DNA of 64,000 nt from Pseudomonas tolaasii NCPPB 2192 (GTDB lineage Bacteria; Pseudomonadota; Gammaproteobacteria; Pseudomonadales; Pseudomonadaceae). Of the stretch, positions 1 to 8,749 are shown piece after piece. The stretch covers positions 2,976,001 to 3,040,000 of the forward strand of contig NZ_PHHD01000001.1 in NCBI RefSeq assembly GCF_002813445.1, written 5' to 3'. Within the stretch, counting starts at the first letter, position 1. Every line of letters begins with the position of its first letter. The position numbers and the translations under genes were made by a program. Below the pieces are notes generated by a model. That model worked only from the letters and a program-made list of their open reading frames with translations, was not told the origin of the DNA and ran no database searches.

Positions 1-526
1 GCCACTTGTGGGAAACAATCCACGGGTAGATGGCCATGTCGGCAATGCTGTACTCCGCGCCGGCGACGAACGGCCGATCTGCCAGGCGCCGGTCCAGTAC
101 GCCGTACAGCCGCGCGGTTTCGTCCACATAGCGTTTGATCGCATAGGGGATTTTCTCCGGTGCGAACTGGCTGAAGTGGTGGTTCTGGCCCGCCATCGGC
201 CCCAGACCGCCCATTTGCCAGAACAGCCACTGCAGGGCCTCCTGGCGGCCGCGCAGGTCTTTGGGGATGAACTGGCCGGTCTTTTCCGCGAGGTACAACA
301 GGATGGCGCCGGATTCGAACAACGAAATCGGCGCACCGCCGTCGGCCGGGGTGTGATCGACGATGGCCGGAATGCGGTTGTTGGGAGCGATCTTCAGGAA
401 GTCCGGCTTGAACTGGTCGCCCTGGCCGATGTTGATCGGGTGCACCTTGTAGGGCAGCCCGGCTTCTTCCAGGAACAACGATACTTTGTGGCCGTTGGGG
501 GTAGTCCAATAGTACAGGTCGATCAT
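1..526 (-). CDS. Glutathione S-transferase, YfcG/GstB-like (C-terminal end outside window)
   Basis: About 175 residues are visible, starting at the ATG at 526. The N-terminal thioredoxin-fold domain opens with MIDLYYWTTPNGHKVSLFLE and carries the cis-Pro region NNRIPAIVD followed by the glutathione-binding FESGAIL motif. The all-helical C-terminal domain starts near residue 90. The TxNG active-site region, with no catalytic Cys, resembles the Nu-class YfcG/GstB group. Those proteins use glutathione for disulfide reduction or conjugation in the cytosol. The substrate cannot be read from the sequence. The 3' end lies beyond base 1, so the length cannot be judged. It is separated by about 105 bases from the iron-transport ATPase gene and appears unrelated to it. 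Confidence 0.85.
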   Translation of the reverse strand, partial: MIDLYYWTTPNGHKVSLFLEEAGLPYKVHPINIGQGDQFKPDFLKIAPNNRIPAIVDHTPADGGAPISLFESGAILLYLAEKTGQFIPKDLRGRQEALQWLFWQMGGLGPMAGQNHHFSQFAPEKIPYAIKRYVDETARLYGVLDRRLADRPFVAGAEYSIADMAIYPWIVSHKW

Positions 527-631
527 GAAGCTCTCCAAAGGTGGTGATGCTTGAGCGAATGCCTGTTGCTATAGGTAATGTTCCATTGATGGAAATTCAA
601 TGAAACATTTGTGCATACCCTTAGAAGCCAT

Positions 632-1417
632 TCACACAGCACCGTCCACCAGCACCTGCAACGACTGCTGCGAGCAGCGCTCGATGCGCACTTGCACGCG
701 GTACACCTCGGCAAACATCAGCGGGTCGAGCACGGCATCGGCTTTGCCGCTGGCATACAAGCGGCCTTCGCGCAGCACGGCGATATGGTCGGCAAAACGC
801 GCAGCCAGGTTAATGTCGTGCAGCACCACCACGGCGATCAGGTGGTGTTCGCGCACCAGAGCGCGCACGCATTCCATGACTTTCAATTGGTAGTTGAGGT
901 CGAGGGCGCTGGTGGGTTCGTCCAGCAACATCACTTGCGGGCGCCGCGCGATCAGCTGAGCCAGGCTGACCAGTTGGCGCTGGCCGCCGGACAGCGTGCT
1001 CAACAGTTGGTCGGCCAAGTGCGCGATGCCGATGCGTTGCAACGCCTCGAAACCTTCGCGCAGGCAGGCGTCACTCGACAGTGGAATGCCATCCACATTG
1101 GCCACACGCAAGGCGGCGATCACGCTTTCCATCACGCTGAGACTCAAGCCCGGCGGCAGGTTCTGCGGCATATAAGTGACGCGCCGCGCCCGCTCGGCCA
1201 CCGACATGGCGGACAGGTCGAGATCACCCAGCCGCACCACGCCTTGCATCTTTTCCAGCCCGGCCACGGCGCGCAGCAAGGTGGATTTGCCGGCGCCATT
1301 GGGGCCGATCAAGGCCGTGAGGCTGCCGTGGGGCAGGGTGGGCAAGCTCAGGTCATGCACGATCTGGCGACGCCCGTAACTGACATTGGCGTGGTGTACC
1401 GACAAACCCGCACTCAT
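632..1417 (-). CDS. Iron-complex ABC transporter ATP-binding protein (FecE/FhuC/FepC family)
   Basis: This 261-residue ATPase energises import of an iron complex across the inner membrane. Walker A is GPNGAGKST (38-46), the signature is LSGGQRQ (142-148), Walker B is VMLLDEP (162-168) and the H-loop is LHD (199-201). The MPQN Q-loop and the LDEPTSALDL segment are typical of the FecE/FhuC group. It is the last gene of the operon. Its ATG overlaps the permease stop by 4 bases (ATGA), so the two are probably translationally coupled. The ligand (ferric siderophore or another chelate) is inferred from the receptor and binding-protein genes of the same operon. Confidence 0.92.
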   Translation of the reverse strand: MSAGLSVHHANVSYGRRQIVHDLSLPTLPHGSLTALIGPNGAGKSTLLRAVAGLEKMQGVVRLGDLDLSAMSVAERARRVTYMPQNLPPGLSLSVMESVIAALRVANVDGIPLSSDACLREGFEALQRIGIAHLADQLLSTLSGGQRQLVSLAQLIARRPQVMLLDEPTSALDLNYQLKVMECVRALVREHHLIAVVVLHDINLAARFADHIAVLREGRLYASGKADAVLDPLMFAEVYRVQVRIERCSQQSLQVLVDGAV

Positions 1418-2472
1418 AGCTGCCTCCCGCGTTTAAACACCAACACCACAAAAATCGGCACGCCCACCAGGGCGGTCACGATGCCCACCGGCACGATCAC
1501 GCCTGGCATGATCAGCTTGCTGGCGATTGACGACAGCGCCAGCAGCAACGCGCCGGTCAAGGCGCTGGCCGGCAGCAGGAAGCGTTGGTCCTCACCCACC
1601 AGAATCCGCGCGATATGCGGACCGACCAGGCCGATAAAACCGATGGTGCCTACAAAAGCCACGGCGGTGGCCGACAACAGGCTGATGCGCAACAACGAGA
1701 AAAACCGCAGGCGCTTCACGTCCACGCCAAAGCTTTGTGCGCGGTCTTCGCCCATGCGCAGCAGGGTCAGGCGCGGAGCGGCGGTGAAGGAAAACGGCAT
1801 CACCACGGCAACCACAAAGGCGAGAATGCCGAGCTTGTCCCAATTGGCCCGGGTGACGCTGCCCAGGGTCCAGAACACCAGTTGTTGCAGCACGTCTTCG
1901 GTGGCGACCAACTGCAACAAGGCCACCACCGCGTTGCAACTGAACACCAGCGCGATGCCGAACAGCACCAGGCTCTCGACCCCGGCGCCGCGCAGGCGCG
2001 ACATGGCTTGCAGCAAAAATACCGAGGCGGCTGCGAAGACAAATGCCGAGATGGAAATCGCCGTGTTGGCCGACACCCACAAGGTCGTCACCGGAAACAC
2101 GATGACCAGCGAGGCGCCCAGCGCCGCTGCCGACGACACGCCGAGGGTGAACGGGCTGGCCAGCGGGTTATTCAAAATCGCCTGCATCTCGGCCCCGGCC
2201 AGCGACAGCGCGCAACCGACCAGTACCGCCATCAAGGCGTAGGGCAGGCGCACGTTCCAGATTATCACCTGGTCGGTGGCGCTCAGGTGCGAGGGGTGCA
2301 AAATGCCGTCGAGCAACGCCAGCAGGCCCATGCCGGATGGGCCGCTGGCGAGGTCCACCAGAATGGCGCAGACCAGCGCGGTGCCGAGCAACGCCAGCAG
2401 CCAGGCACGCCGCGCGAGCAAACGGCGGTAGCCGTGGGTGGCGCTGGCAAGGTCGAGGGTTTGAGTGGTCAT
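1414..2472 (-). CDS. Iron-complex ABC transporter permease (FecCD family)
   Basis: Taken from the ATG at 2472 (MTTQTLDL), the product is 352 residues. An upstream in-frame ATG at 2598 lies inside a REP palindrome and is unlikely to be used. The sequence is almost continuous hydrophobic helices. It contains the family blocks GCALSLAGAEMQAILNNPLA (periplasmic-side pore region) and FIGLVGPHIAR followed by the ATPase-coupling stretch. As in BtuC/FhuB half-proteins, only one permease gene is present, so a homodimer is the likely pore. It overlaps the ATPase gene by 4 bases. A REP element of about 95 bases separates it from the binding-protein gene. Confidence 0.92.
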   Translation of the reverse strand: MTTQTLDLASATHGYRRLLARRAWLLALLGTALVCAILVDLASGPSGMGLLALLDGILHPSHLSATDQVIIWNVRLPYALMAVLVGCALSLAGAEMQAILNNPLASPFTLGVSSAAALGASLVIVFPVTTLWVSANTAISISAFVFAAASVFLLQAMSRLRGAGVESLVLFGIALVFSCNAVVALLQLVATEDVLQQLVFWTLGSVTRANWDKLGILAFVVAVVMPFSFTAAPRLTLLRMGEDRAQSFGVDVKRLRFFSLLRISLLSATAVAFVGTIGFIGLVGPHIARILVGEDQRFLLPASALTGALLLALSSIASKLIMPGVIVPVGIVTALVGVPIFVVLVFKRGRQL

Positions 2473-2506
2473 TTGGCTCACACATTCTTGAAGTCGATGA
2501 AGATCA

Positions 2507-2602
2507 AAATGTGGGAGCGGGCTTGCTCGCGAAAGCGGTGTACCAGTCAATATATTCATTGACTGGTACACCGCTTTCGCGAGCAAGCCCGCTCCCACAT
2601 TT
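2507..2602. repeat. REP-type palindrome inside the iron-uptake operon
   Basis: A near-perfect inverted repeat has arms beginning AATGTGGGAGCGGGCTTG and a loop of about 10 bases. The arms are roughly 43 bases each and include GTACACCGCTTTCGCGAGC. It sits between the binding-protein stop (2613) and the permease start (2472). A stable mRNA hairpin here would be expected to separate the level of the abundant binding protein from that of the permease and ATPase. Confidence 0.9.
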
Positions 2603-2612
2603 CGGACCGCGT

Positions 2613-3728
2613 TTATTTAGCCTTGGCGTCGATCCAATACGCACCCTGCAACGGCATCCCCAGGAACTGACTGTTGATTTGCGCCATGGTCGCCTGCGGA
2701 TCCAGCTTGGCGAACAGCTCCGGGTGCACCCACTTGGCCAGTGCTTCTATCGCCAGCAGGTTGTACGGCGAGTTGTAGAAGTCATGCCACAGGCCGTGGG
2801 AATTGCCCTCGCGGATGGCACGCAGGTTGGCGAATTCCGGACGCGCCAGTACGCGGTCAAACGCTTCGCGGGCGTCGGCATTGCTGACGCCGGCCCCCAG
2901 AATCAGCCCCGGTTTGTGGTTGCCGGTGGCCACGTACACATCCGGATCAGCCTTCAGCGCGTACTCGACACTGATATCCCCCAGCGCACCCGGCACCACG
3001 TCGGCGGCGATGTTGCGCCCGCCTACCAGCTTGATCACTTCGCCCATGCCGCTTTTACCGGTGGTGTGCCCCGGCGCTTGCCAGGCCCCGGCCAGCAGTT
3101 CCAGGAACACGCTCGGGCGTGGGCCCGCCGGCAGGGTGGCGACGGCGTCGGTGATGACCTTGATGTGCTGGTCATAGAAACTCAAAAACGCCTTGGCCTG
3201 GGCTTCGCGGCCCAACGCCTCACCCAGCGCCTGCATGCTGATGTGGGTGCCCTGTACCGGGTTGATACGGAAGTCGACGAACAGCACCGGAATGCCGGCT
3301 TTGGCCAGCACATCGGCGACCGGGCTGTGTTCGGTCGGGCCGTGGCCCGAGATGCTGAACACCGCCAGGTCCGGTTTGAGCGAGAGAATTTCCTCGGCGC
3401 TCACGCTTTGTTCCGACGCCTGGCCGATCAACGGAATGTCTTTGACCGTGGGAAATTTCGCCACATAGGCGTTGTAGGTGTGCTGGTCCAGCAGCTTCAA
3501 ATCGTTCTGCCAGCCGACGATGCGCTGGAACGGCGCATCCTTGTCGAGCAGGGCGAACGCTGAAATCAAACGACCTTCGCCGAGTACCACGCGTTTGACG
3601 TCGTCCTTCACCTCGACCTTGCGGCCCAGTACGTCGGTGACTTCATGGGCGGCGGCGGTTTCGGCGTGGCCGAGGACCAGCGCGGCGAACAGTACGCCGA
3701 GCTTGAGCACGTTGCGGGGTTTCAACAT
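2613..3728 (-). CDS. Periplasmic iron-complex binding protein (FecB/FepB-like)
   Basis: From the ATG at 3728, which has GGAG about 10 bases upstream, the product is 371 residues. An upstream ATG at 3773 lacks a signal-peptide reading. The N-terminus MLKPRNVLKLGVLFAALVLG is a Sec signal peptide ending near residue 27 (TAAA|HE). There is no lipobox, so the protein should be soluble in the periplasm. It has the cluster-A fold of periplasmic iron-binding proteins, with a starting block TDVLGRKVEV and the central lobe joined by a long helix. It would carry the chelate from the outer-membrane receptor, encoded 25 bases upstream, to the permease. Confidence 0.9.
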   Translation of the reverse strand: MLKPRNVLKLGVLFAALVLGHAETAAAHEVTDVLGRKVEVKDDVKRVVLGEGRLISAFALLDKDAPFQRIVGWQNDLKLLDQHTYNAYVAKFPTVKDIPLIGQASEQSVSAEEILSLKPDLAVFSISGHGPTEHSPVADVLAKAGIPVLFVDFRINPVQGTHISMQALGEALGREAQAKAFLSFYDQHIKVITDAVATLPAGPRPSVFLELLAGAWQAPGHTTGKSGMGEVIKLVGGRNIAADVVPGALGDISVEYALKADPDVYVATGNHKPGLILGAGVSNADAREAFDRVLARPEFANLRAIREGNSHGLWHDFYNSPYNLLAIEALAKWVHPELFAKLDPQATMAQINSQFLGMPLQGAYWIDAKAK

Positions 3729-3753
3729 GGAAAGGACTCCGAGTGAAGGAAGA

Positions 3754-6135
3754 TCAGAATTCATAATCGACACTGGCCGTGAGGGTGCGTCCGGCGCCGG
3801 GGATGCCGTAGAGCTGGAAGCCGTCGAGGGACGCGCCGATCTGGCTGTAATAGAACTTGTTGAACACGTTGTTCAGGTTGAGGTTGACCGTGGTGGCCTT
3901 GTTCACCTTGTATTGCGCGGCCACGTTGCTCAGCCAGTAGCCGGGGGCTTTTTCGTTGTCGCGCACGTAGATGGCGTTAACCCCGGACGGCCCGTTGGCG
4001 TAGCTGCTGTTGTTGTTCAAACCGCCGACATATTTGTTGTCGGTGTAGCGGCGACGGCCCACGTATTGCTCGCCGTAGCTCAGGCTCAGGGCGTCGGTGA
4101 CGGCGTAGGTGGTCCACAGGTTGGCGGTCAGGTCGGGGACGTTCTTGGCTTCGCTGCCTTTGTTGATGCCCTTGGTCTGGGTGCTTTTGAGCGCCGAGAA
4201 GCCAGCATAGGTGGTCCAGCGCGGCGTGATATTGCCTTGCAGGCCGAGCTCTACGCCGTCCACGCGCTTGGCGGGCAGGGCGCGCACCGGGGCGGCTTCG
4301 CCGTCCTGGTATTCCCAGGAGTTGTCCAGTTCGGTACGGAAGATCGCCGCGGTGACATTGAGCAGGTCATCGGCGATGTCCCACTTGGTGCCCATCTCGT
4401 AGGTTTTCGATTTGGCCGGGCTGTAGTTGCTGGTGGTGGCCGAGCCGAAGATCTGGTTGTTGGTGGACGCACCCAGCGCCGACGGTTGCGCCGCCTCGCT
4501 GTAGGACACATAAATGCTGCCGTTGGGCAACGGCTTGTACACCGCGCCGACGCGACCGCTGACGGCGCCGTCGGTGCTGCTGATGTCAGCCTGGCCACGT
4601 TGGGTGGTCTGGGCGCGCCAGTTGTCGTAACGCAGCGAGCCGAGCACCTGCCATTGCTCGTTGAGGGTGACGGTGTCGCCCAGGTAAATGCCGGCGTTAT
4701 CGACGATAGAGCGCGGGTCGCCTTCGCCCTTGGTCACGTAGGTGCTGGCAAAGCTGTGGCTGGGGTCGTGCATGTCAAAAAACATGTCGCCGGCCGGCAC
4801 TTCGGCGTTGCGTTTAAGGCCGCCGTAGGTCTCGTGGTAGAACTCCAGGCCCGACACGATCGCGTGCTGCAGGCTGCCGGTGTTGAACGTGAAGCTGAAG
4901 TCGGTCTGGTTATCCAGGATGGTGTAGCGCTTGGACAAACCGAAATCGCTGCCGCGCAGGATGCCGTAGGCGGTGTTGCTGTTGTTCACGTAATCGGTGT
5001 AGGCATTTACCGTGCTGCCGGGCACCTGGCTGATTGGGCCTACGCCGGTGTAGCCCAGGGTTGCACAGCGGGTGCCGGTGCAGGTTTTCTTGCCATTGGC
5101 GCCTGCGGCGAAAAAGCGGGCCGGGGACAGCACGGCGAAGTTGTCGCTGCGCTCCCAACGCGTCTGGTTGCGCAGGTGGGCGTCGTTCCAGTCGAAGTCA
5201 TGTTCGAAACGGGCGGTCAGCGAGGTGGTTTCGTTCTGCTGGGTGTAGAGGCTGGAGTCGCCGTACCAGTTCGAACGCGACACGCCGGGCATGCGATGGC
5301 CGTCGGTGCCACGCTGGATCGGCACGCCGCCGTCCGGGGTGTTGGTGTCTTTCTGATAGAAGGTGTCGACGAAAAAACGCGTGTCGGTGCCCAGGCCGAA
5401 GCCGAAGGAGGTGGCGATGCCCCAGCGGTCGTAGTCCACGTCGTCGCGCTCGGCCACTTGGTTGTAGTGCTTCATCAGGTTGATGCGTACGGCGGTAGTG
5501 TCGTTGATCTGTTTGTTCAGGTCGGCGGTGAGGCGCCGGTAGCTGTCGGTGCCGATGCCGGCGGCGACCTTGTTGGCATCGCCCAGGTGCGCTTCTTTGC
5601 TCACCAGGTTGACACTGCCGCCCACGGCGGACACGCCGGATTCAATGGAACCGGTGCCCTTGAACACTTCGGCCTGTTGCAGGTTGAAGGTGTCGGTGCG
5701 CGTGGACATGCCCGCGTCACGCACGCCGTCGACGGTCAGGCTTTGCTCGGACGAGAAGCCGCGAATCGAAAACAGGTCACCCCAGCCCAAATTGCCTTCG
5801 CCGGACATGAAGGTGATGCCGGGCACGTTGCGCAACACTTCCTGCAAGGTCTGCGCGTTCTGCTCCTTGAGCACTTGCTGCGGCACGATGGTCACGCTTT
5901 GCGGGGCGTCGAGCAGCGGCTGGCTGATCCTGGCCGAGGTCACGCGGTCCACTTTAAAGGTGGAGGTGGCTTCGCCGTCGACCTTGATTTCCGGCAGGCT
6001 CAGCACCGAATCATTCGGCGCGGCGGCGTTGGTATCGGCCCAGGCGGTCGGTGCGACACTGCCCGCAGCGAGAAAACCGAACATCGGCGCCAGCGTCGTG
6101 TTCAACGTGTGGCGGTAAGGCGTGGGAGATGACAT
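3754..6135 (-). CDS. TonB-dependent siderophore receptor (catecholate-type, Fiu/PiuA-like)
   Basis: This 793-residue outer-membrane receptor has a signal peptide ending near SVAPTAWA and a candidate TonB box in LSLPEIKVDG (about 45-55). The plug domain (about 70-190) has IRGFSSEQSLTVDGVRD, and a 22-strand barrel ends in the typical aromatic terminus VDYEF. There is no N-terminal STN signalling domain, so it should not act through a FecR-type sensor. The loop motif TNTPDGGVP resembles the catecholate receptors Fiu and PiuA. A CTGTRC pair near residue 350 may form an extracellular disulfide. It is the first gene of the operon with the periplasmic and ABC genes. The exact siderophore is not determinable from the sequence. 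Confidence 0.92.
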   Translation of the reverse strand: MSSPTPYRHTLNTTLAPMFGFLAAGSVAPTAWADTNAAAPNDSVLSLPEIKVDGEATSTFKVDRVTSARISQPLLDAPQSVTIVPQQVLKEQNAQTLQEVLRNVPGITFMSGEGNLGWGDLFSIRGFSSEQSLTVDGVRDAGMSTRTDTFNLQQAEVFKGTGSIESGVSAVGGSVNLVSKEAHLGDANKVAAGIGTDSYRRLTADLNKQINDTTAVRINLMKHYNQVAERDDVDYDRWGIATSFGFGLGTDTRFFVDTFYQKDTNTPDGGVPIQRGTDGHRMPGVSRSNWYGDSSLYTQQNETTSLTARFEHDFDWNDAHLRNQTRWERSDNFAVLSPARFFAAGANGKKTCTGTRCATLGYTGVGPISQVPGSTVNAYTDYVNNSNTAYGILRGSDFGLSKRYTILDNQTDFSFTFNTGSLQHAIVSGLEFYHETYGGLKRNAEVPAGDMFFDMHDPSHSFASTYVTKGEGDPRSIVDNAGIYLGDTVTLNEQWQVLGSLRYDNWRAQTTQRGQADISSTDGAVSGRVGAVYKPLPNGSIYVSYSEAAQPSALGASTNNQIFGSATTSNYSPAKSKTYEMGTKWDIADDLLNVTAAIFRTELDNSWEYQDGEAAPVRALPAKRVDGVELGLQGNITPRWTTYAGFSALKSTQTKGINKGSEAKNVPDLTANLWTTYAVTDALSLSYGEQYVGRRRYTDNKYVGGLNNNSSYANGPSGVNAIYVRDNEKAPGYWLSNVAAQYKVNKATTVNLNLNNVFNKFYYSQIGASLDGFQLYGIPGAGRTLTASVDYEF

Positions 6136-6152
6136 AGGTAGTGATCCGAGTC

Positions 6153-6174
6153 TAAATTACAATTACTCTCATTT
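6153..6174 (-). promoter_or_regulatory. Fur-box-like sequence upstream of the receptor gene
   Basis: Read on the minus strand, the stretch AAATGAGAGTAATTGTAATT lies 18 to 40 bases upstream of the receptor ATG. It has the A/T-rich NAT-hexamer pattern of Fur sites, but matches the 19-base consensus only partly. Iron repression of the operon would be expected for this gene set. The position also covers the region divergent to the response regulator. Confidence 0.45.
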
Positions 6175-6326
6175 AGGTTCGGTAGTCTAAAGAGCGATTT
6201 CCCCTGCCATACCCTGGCTTTGTATCGCTGATGCGTGATTATGGTTTCCTACAACATTCCATTACATTTGCCCGACCTGCTGGCTGAACTTTCGGCTAGA
6301 TCCTGCGTTTTGAGTTTTCGGATTGA

Positions 6327-7043
6327 ATGCCCATGGCCAAGCTTGACCACCTGTTGATCGTTGATGACGACCCGCAAATCCGCCAACTGCTCTGCGACTA
6401 CCTCAGTGACGCGGGGTTTCAGGTGTCCACCGCCGCCGACGGCCGGGAAATGCGCCGTCGCCTGGCGCTGAACGTCATCGACCTGATCGTGCTCGACCTG
6501 ATGCTGCCCGGCGAAGACGGCCTGAGCCTGTGCCGCGAACTGCGCGTGAGTTCCAACACGCCGGTGGTGATGCTCACGGCCAAGGGCTCGCTGATCGACC
6601 GCATCGTCGGCCTGGAAATCGGCGCCGACGACTACCTGCCCAAACCCTTCGACCCGCGTGAGTTGCTGGTGCGAATCAAGGTGGTGCTGCGCCGGGTGCA
6701 GAGTTTCCCGGACCGGGCGCGGCTGGATGAAGCACCGAGCATCCGTTTTGCCGGTTGGCAACTCGACACGCGGGCGCGCCAATTGCTGACGCCCGAAGGC
6801 GTGGTGGTCAGCCTGGGCAATTCGGATTACCGCGTGTTGCGTTTGTTGCTGCAACACCCGAACCGCCCGTTGAGCCGCGATTTTCTGCTCAACCATGTGT
6901 TCGACAAAGACAGCACGCCGTTCGACCGCTCCATTGACGTGTGCGTGAGCCGCCTGCGCTCGCAACTGCCCGCCGGGCTGATCAAGACCGTGCGCAACGA
7001 GGGTTACATGCTCACCGCCGACGACGTGGTGTTGGGCTCGTGA
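6327..7043 (+). CDS. OmpR-family two-component response regulator
   Basis: The product has 238 residues from the first ATG; a second in-frame ATG is at 6333. The receiver domain has the acidic pocket VDDD (13-15), phospho-acceptor D57 in VLDLMLPG and K106 in LPKPF. The C-terminal winged helix (about 135-232) has DYRVLRLLL and SIDVCVSRLRSQL, which marks it as an OmpR/PhoB-type DNA-binding regulator. The kinase gene starts on GTG at 7040 and overlaps its stop. It is divergent from the iron-uptake operon, 191 bases away. A role in regulating that operon is plausible but rests on position only. Confidence 0.93.
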   Translation: MPMAKLDHLLIVDDDPQIRQLLCDYLSDAGFQVSTAADGREMRRRLALNVIDLIVLDLMLPGEDGLSLCRELRVSSNTPVVMLTAKGSLIDRIVGLEIGADDYLPKPFDPRELLVRIKVVLRRVQSFPDRARLDEAPSIRFAGWQLDTRARQLLTPEGVVVSLGNSDYRVLRLLLQHPNRPLSRDFLLNHVFDKDSTPFDRSIDVCVSRLRSQLPAGLIKTVRNEGYMLTADDVVLGS

Positions 7044-8425
7044 GACTGCTGCCCAAGTCGCTGTTCGGGCGGCTGGTGCTGATTCTGGTCAGCGGCATGC
7101 TCGCGGCCCAGGCGCTGACCAGCAGCATCTGGTACGACCGTCGCCACGGCCAGGTGCTGGAAATTCCCGCGCGGCTGATCGCCACGCGGCTGGCGGACGT
7201 GGTGCGGCTGGTGCACAGCGACCCGCAGCAGGCTGACCAGTTGATCAAACTGCTCAATACGCCGCACTTCCAGCTGACCTTAAGCGACCAGGCCAGCATT
7301 ACGCCCAGCACCTTGACCGACAGCGACCGGCCCACCGAGCGCCTGCTCAAGAAAGTGTTGTCGGAGAAAACCGGTTACGCGCAAACCCTGATTCTGTTGC
7401 GCCTTTCGCTGGTCGATGGCGAAGGGCAACGTGCAGGGCTTTCGACCTTGCTCAGTTCCAGGCCGGTGGTGGGCCAGTTCCTGATTGACCTGCGCTTGCC
7501 CGACGGGCGTTGGTTGCAGGTGGATGCCAGTGAGGAGCAGGGCTGGACCAGCACGTCGCCGCTGGACCTGTTGTTCGACTACGTGATGCGCATTTATTTG
7601 CTGCGGGTGCTGGTGCTGGTGGTGATCGCCCTGGTGGCGGTCCGCCTGGCGATTCGCCCGCTCAATGCCCTGGCCAAGGCCGCCGAGGCGCTGGGCCGGG
7701 ATATCCAGCGTCCGCCACTGTCGGTGGACGGCCCCACCGAAGTGCGCCGCGCCGCCCAGGCCTTCAATGCAATGCAGCAGCGGCTGATCGCCAACATCGC
7801 CGAACGCACGCGGTTTCTTGCGGCGATTTCCCACGACCTGCGTTCACCGATCACACGCCTGCGCCTGCGCACCGAAATGCTCGAAGACAACCGCACCAAG
7901 GAGCGTTTTCGCAGCGACCTAGAGGAAATGGAGCACATGGTTGCCAGCACGCTGGATTTTGTCAGCAGCGGCGAAATCAACGAGACGCGGCAGAACATCG
8001 ACATCAATGCCTTGCTGCAAAGCTTGCAGGCGGATCTGGAAGACGTGGGCAACAGCGTGACGATCGTCGGCCGTGCGCGCCAGCCATTGCCGGGGTACGC
8101 GCGCAGCCTCAAACGTTGTGTGCAGAACCTGCTGGAAAATGCCGTGCGCTATGGCTGTGACGTGGTGGTGCGGGTGGACGACCAGGCGGACAGCTTGAAG
8201 ATCGTCATCAGCGACCGCGGGCCGGGCATTCCCCAGGAACAGCTGGAGCAGGTGATGGAGCCGTTTTACCGGGTGGAAGGCTCACGCAATGCCGAAACCG
8301 GTGGGTATGGGTTGGGCTTGAGTATTGCGCACACCATTGCGCGGGCGCATGAGGGGCGGTTGAGCTTGAGTAATCGTGAGGGCGGGGGGCTTGAAGTTGT
8401 CTTGCAATTCCAACGCAAGTCTTGA
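7040..8425 (+). CDS. Two-component sensor histidine kinase (EnvZ-like)
   Basis: The GTG at 7040 overlaps the regulator stop and gives 461 residues. TM1 is at about 10-30. A periplasmic sensor of about 150 residues, with no domain I recognise, follows. TM2 is at about 184-204, followed by HAMP. The HisKA box AISHDLRSPITRLRLR has the phospho-acceptor at H265. The ATPase domain has NLLENAVRYG (N box), DRGPGIP (G1) and GYGLGLSIA (G2). The HDLRSPITRLRLR box is of the EnvZ/CpxA type. The gene is followed by a REP element rather than further coding sequence, so the pair forms its own unit. The signal it senses is unknown. Confidence 0.93.
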   Translation: MRLLPKSLFGRLVLILVSGMLAAQALTSSIWYDRRHGQVLEIPARLIATRLADVVRLVHSDPQQADQLIKLLNTPHFQLTLSDQASITPSTLTDSDRPTERLLKKVLSEKTGYAQTLILLRLSLVDGEGQRAGLSTLLSSRPVVGQFLIDLRLPDGRWLQVDASEEQGWTSTSPLDLLFDYVMRIYLLRVLVLVVIALVAVRLAIRPLNALAKAAEALGRDIQRPPLSVDGPTEVRRAAQAFNAMQQRLIANIAERTRFLAAISHDLRSPITRLRLRTEMLEDNRTKERFRSDLEEMEHMVASTLDFVSSGEINETRQNIDINALLQSLQADLEDVGNSVTIVGRARQPLPGYARSLKRCVQNLLENAVRYGCDVVVRVDDQADSLKIVISDRGPGIPQEQLEQVMEPFYRVEGSRNAETGGYGLGLSIAHTIARAHEGRLSLSNREGGGLEVVLQFQRKS

Positions 8426-8440
8426 TCTGCAATGCGACCT

Positions 8441-8532
8441 AATGTGGGAGCTGGCTTGCCTGCGATTGCGGTGGGCCAGTTGACGCATTTTTAGCTGTCG
8501 GACCGCAATCGCAGGCAAGCCAGCTCCCACAC
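8441..8532. repeat. REP-type palindrome
   Basis: The inverted repeat has arms GAGCTGGCTTGCCTGCGAT plus GCGGT and a central loop of about 30 bases. It lies between the convergent kinase gene and the His-rich SEC-C gene, where it may also help stop transcription. Confidence 0.9.
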
Positions 8533-8548
8533 TGACTGTGTCAGGGCA

Positions 8549-8749
8549 TCAAGCCCCGTGGCACTTCTTGAATTTCTTCGCGCTGCCGCACGGGCAAGGG
8601 TCGTTGCGGCCAACGTCTTTCAAGGCGTTGCGCACCGGCTCCTGGTGAGCGTGGCCGCAATTCGGGCCGTGGACATGGCCGTGGTCGTGATCATGGTGAT
8701 CGTGATCGTGGTTGCAGTCAGGACCATGGACATGGGGTTGCTGGTTCAT
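8549..8749 (-). CDS. Small His-rich protein with C-terminal SEC-C zinc motif
   Basis: A 66-residue protein in two parts. The first 37 residues are dominated by HxH and HD repeats with two Cys (C12, C31), a pattern that binds transition metals. The last 20 residues form a SEC-C motif: RNDPCPCGSAKKFKKCHG, with C52, C54, C63 and H64 as zinc ligands. The SEC-C motif is the one at the SecA C-terminus. The gene overlaps the upstream lipoprotein gene by 4 bases (ATGA). A function cannot be assigned; metal binding is inferred from composition. Confidence 0.8.
   Translation of the reverse strand: MNQQPHVHGPDCNHDHDHHDHDHGHVHGPNCGHAHQEPVRNALKDVGRNDPCPCGSAKKFKKCHGA

Noticed and set aside
3478..6132. A long open frame (about 880 codons) on the plus strand opposite the TonB receptor gene
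   Set aside because: It is the mirror of a strongly biased high-GC gene, with Gly/Ala/Val-rich composition and no domain. The receptor on the minus strand has clear motifs throughout.
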